Source: Microbacterium sp. CBA3102
Lineage (GTDB): Bacteria; Actinomycetota; Actinomycetes; Actinomycetales; Microbacteriaceae
Direction of reading: 5' to 3'
Assembly: GCF_007954505.1 (NCBI RefSeq)
Contig: NZ_CP042412.1
Coordinates: 2,170,001 to 2,234,000, forward strand
Length of the DNA stretch: 64,000 nucleotides
Part shown: positions 63,920 through 64,000 of the stretch, piece after piece
Position numbering within the stretch: the stretch's first letter is position 1
How the letters are laid out: every line of letters begins with the position of its first letter
Position numbers and translations under genes: made by a program
Notes under the pieces: model-generated
The model's input: only the letters and a program-made list of their open reading frames with translations
Told to the model about the DNA's origin: nothing
Database searches by the model: none

Positions 63920-64000
63920 TCCGAACCCTCCTTGGTCACGGGGCTGTTCCCCTCGGTGTCGATGCCGACCGTGATCACCGGCGTCGCGGTGCCCTCGGCC
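63916..64000 (-). CDS. C-terminal fragment of the gene upstream of fumC
   Basis: An open frame runs from the window edge to a TGA that overlaps the fumC ATG by 4 nt (ATGA). The visible 27 residues end in [19 protein letters not shown], a hydrophilic tail with no recognisable domain. The overlap and the ribosome-binding site inside its last codons argue for a real coupled gene. Candidate identities known from related neighbourhoods, such as glpX or a carbonic anhydrase, cannot be tested from this piece. Confidence 0.5.
   Translation of the reverse strand, partial: AEGTATPVITVGIDTEGNSPVTKEGSE

Overview
This window looks like chromosomal DNA of a high-GC actinobacterium of the family Microbacteriaceae, most likely Microbacterium or a close relative. 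The evidence is GC-rich codon use throughout, GTP-dependent PEP carboxykinase beside a RamB-type regulator, the actinobacterial orders eno-ftsB/divIC-DUF501 and greA-DUF4307-...-hemolysin III-uppS, a PIN-PhoH fusion near fumC, and frequent leaderless starts. The genus call is inference. No rRNA, CRISPR array, prophage or transposase is visible.

Layout. Positions 1-4300 hold a truncated winged-helix protein, a RamB-like regulator and the divergent pckG. Positions 4300-4890 are a gene-free block of nested tandem repeats. Positions 4890-9620 carry an ABC exporter, a very small HTH protein divergent from an S66 peptidase across twin operator-like palindromes, and an MHS-type MFS permease. Positions 9720-15930 are a beta-galactoside uptake and use locus: GH35 beta-galactosidase, solute-binding lipoprotein, two permeases and a divergent LacI regulator with two identical 16-bp operator-like sites. 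Positions 15947-20110 hold a small membrane protein and the riboflavin operon ribD-ribE-ribBA-ribH behind an FMN riboswitch.

Positions 20200-34500 contain DNA repair and housekeeping genes: an Fpg/Nei glycosylase, a GNAT protein, mfd, a left-handed beta-helix protein, gdhA, ppc, nhaA, mazG, hisS and an SGNH hydrolase. Positions 34470-40850 contain accessory and regulatory genes, including an autoregulated-looking GntR/DUF1648/CPBP operon. Positions 40950-46300 are eno, ftsB/divIC, DUF501, a mycosin-like subtilase and a type II NADH dehydrogenase. Positions 46400-47370 are a candidate yybP-ykoY (manganese) riboswitch, its DedA gene and a tRNA-Leu(UAA) with a short variable region. Positions 47450-55380 hold a PLP aldolase/oxidase pair, LemA, a membrane-anchored protein with a YcaQ glycosylase, and an AI-2E exporter with threonine deaminase. 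Positions 55460-64000 hold greA, DUF4307, hemolysin III, uppS, a class V aminotransferase, PIN-PhoH, a DUF559 protein bracketed by two copies of one palindrome, fumC and the tail of a further gene.

Three themes cut across the genes. First, about 21 genes have a TANNNT-like -10 hexamer exactly 6 nt (once 7 nt) before the start codon, so leaderless mRNAs seem to be a major mode of expression and fix many start codons. Second, intergenic gaps carry a set of long-armed palindromes, one family of which flanks the DUF559 nuclease-like gene on both sides; this is the best candidate for an undescribed element. Third, riboswitches and palindromic operators are legible in front of several operons. PEP/oxaloacetate metabolism (pckG, ppc), glutamate synthesis (gdhA), glycolysis (eno) and the TCA cycle (fumC) are all represented.
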